A stretch of DNA of 64,000 nucleotides, taken from contig NZ_SRUZ01000003.1 of the NCBI RefSeq assembly GCF_004791165.1, positions 434,001-498,000 on the forward strand, given 5' to 3'. The stretch is from Mesorhizobium sp. M8A.F.Ca.ET.218.01.1.1 (GTDB lineage Bacteria > Pseudomonadota > Alphaproteobacteria > Rhizobiales > Rhizobiaceae). Each line of letters begins with the position of its first letter. Within the stretch, counting starts at the first letter, position 1. Positions 63,539 through 64,000 of this stretch are shown here, in pieces. The notes under the pieces are model-generated. The model saw only the letters and a program-made list of their open reading frames with translations, was not told the origin of the DNA and ran no database searches. The position numbers and the translations under genes are program-made.

Positions 63539-64000
63539 ATGGCTGTAGAGAGCAAAAGCCGGGCAGGGGGGCTTCGCCTGTGGCGCAATGCGCGTCTGGC
63601 GACCATGGCTGAAAATTCTGCCGATCTTGGTATCGTCGAGCATGGTGCGCTGGCCGCGCGTGATGGCCGCATTGTCTATGCCGGTCCGGAATCCGAGATG
63701 CCCTCGGGGCTTGCCCAAGGCGAGATCATCGATTGCGAAGACCGCTGGATCACACCCGGCCTGATCGACTGCCACACCCATCTCGTCCATGCCGGCAACC
63801 GTGTCAACGAATTCGAGATGCGGCTGGCCGGCGCCTCCTATGAGGAAGTCGCCAGGGCAGGCGGCGGCATCGTCTCGTCGGTCAAATCCTTGCGTGCCGC
63901 CAGCGAGAGCGACCTGGTCGCCCAGACGCTGCCGCGCCTCGATGCGCTGATGGCGGAAGGCGTCACCACCGTAGAAATAAAGTCGGGCTATGGACTCGAT
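63539..64000 (+). CDS. hutI: Imidazolonepropionase (3' end outside window)
   Basis: HutI hydrolyses imidazolone-5-propionate to formimidoylglutamate, the HutF substrate. The visible 154 residues show the amidohydrolase start with [28 protein letters not shown] (metal-binding HTH, about residues 72-89) and [15 protein letters not shown]. ATGs at 63536 and 63539 are adjacent; GGAAAAG precedes them. The C-terminal two thirds lie beyond base 64000. Confidence 0.95.
   Translation, partial: MAVESKSRAGGLRLWRNARLATMAENSADLGIVEHGALAARDGRIVYAGPESEMPSGLAQGEIIDCEDRWITPGLIDCHTHLVHAGNRVNEFEMRLAGASYEEVARAGGGIVSSVKSLRAASESDLVAQTLPRLDALMAEGVTTVEIKSGYGLD

Overview
This is a gene-dense, GC-rich chromosomal window with no rRNA, tRNA, CRISPR array, insertion sequence or phage gene that I could recognise. 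The protein families and gene orders point to an alphaproteobacterium of the order Hyphomicrobiales (Rhizobiales), most like Mesorhizobium or a close relative. Supporting evidence: DUF2093 and DUF4170 genes, the DUF4170-DUF374-waaA-lpxK order, an aztABC-type zinc transporter, many short intergenic palindromes of rhizobial type, and hutF rather than hutG in the histidine pathway. This assignment is inference from families, not a database match.

Layout. 1-9.4 kb: the end of a Tad-pilus TadG-like gene, a HAD phosphatase, ribF, an HdeD-like membrane protein, a MipA/OmpV porin, ileS, a lipoprotein and tadA. 9.6-16 kb: a repeat-rich pseudouridine synthase overlapping rsmD, then an overlapping run of two M16 peptidases and a patatin phospholipase. 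16-25 kb: divergent efp/epmA, pmbA, an IMPase-family phosphatase and a lipid A/Kdo locus (DUF374 acyltransferase, waaA, lpxK). 25-30 kb: a LysR/EamA pair, a foreign-looking exported protein and mutL.

30-37.5 kb is the most interesting accessory block. A LysR regulator is divergent from a co-directional set: a non-pyrrolysine MttB-family methyltransferase, a lone Tat-exported solute-binding protein, a TMADH/dienoyl-CoA-reductase-type flavin enzyme and an enolase-superfamily enzyme resembling hydroxyproline-betaine 2-epimerase (HpbD). Together they suggest a quaternary-amine (proline-betaine-like) demethylation route in which a corrinoid-type methyltransferase may replace the usual Rieske demethylase. 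A second, DgcA-like flavin demethylase lies apart at 40-42 kb.

37.5-49 kb: a tandem pair of related exported proteins, an alpha/beta hydrolase, queF, a MarR/membrane-protein pair sharing a palindromic operator, a NodB-like deacetylase, a GGDEF-EAL protein and the threonine-to-glycine pair kbl-tdh. 49-56 kb: tyrosine catabolism (MarR, hmgA, an MBL hydrolase, fahA-like, then hpd and an Lrp regulator), interrupted by a PIN-domain toxin-antitoxin pair. 56-61 kb: two tiny AT-richer membrane proteins, a split YeeE/YedE sulfur transporter with a phosphatase-like partner, the aztABC zinc importer with a histidine-rich ATPase tail, and ridA. 61-64 kb: repeat elements, then hutC-hutF divergent from hutI (cut by the window end) around a perfect palindromic operator.

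Starts were moved inward from the longest open frames wherever a ribosome-binding site, signal peptide or family alignment favoured it. Long open frames opposite real genes are GC-rich shadows and are not annotated.
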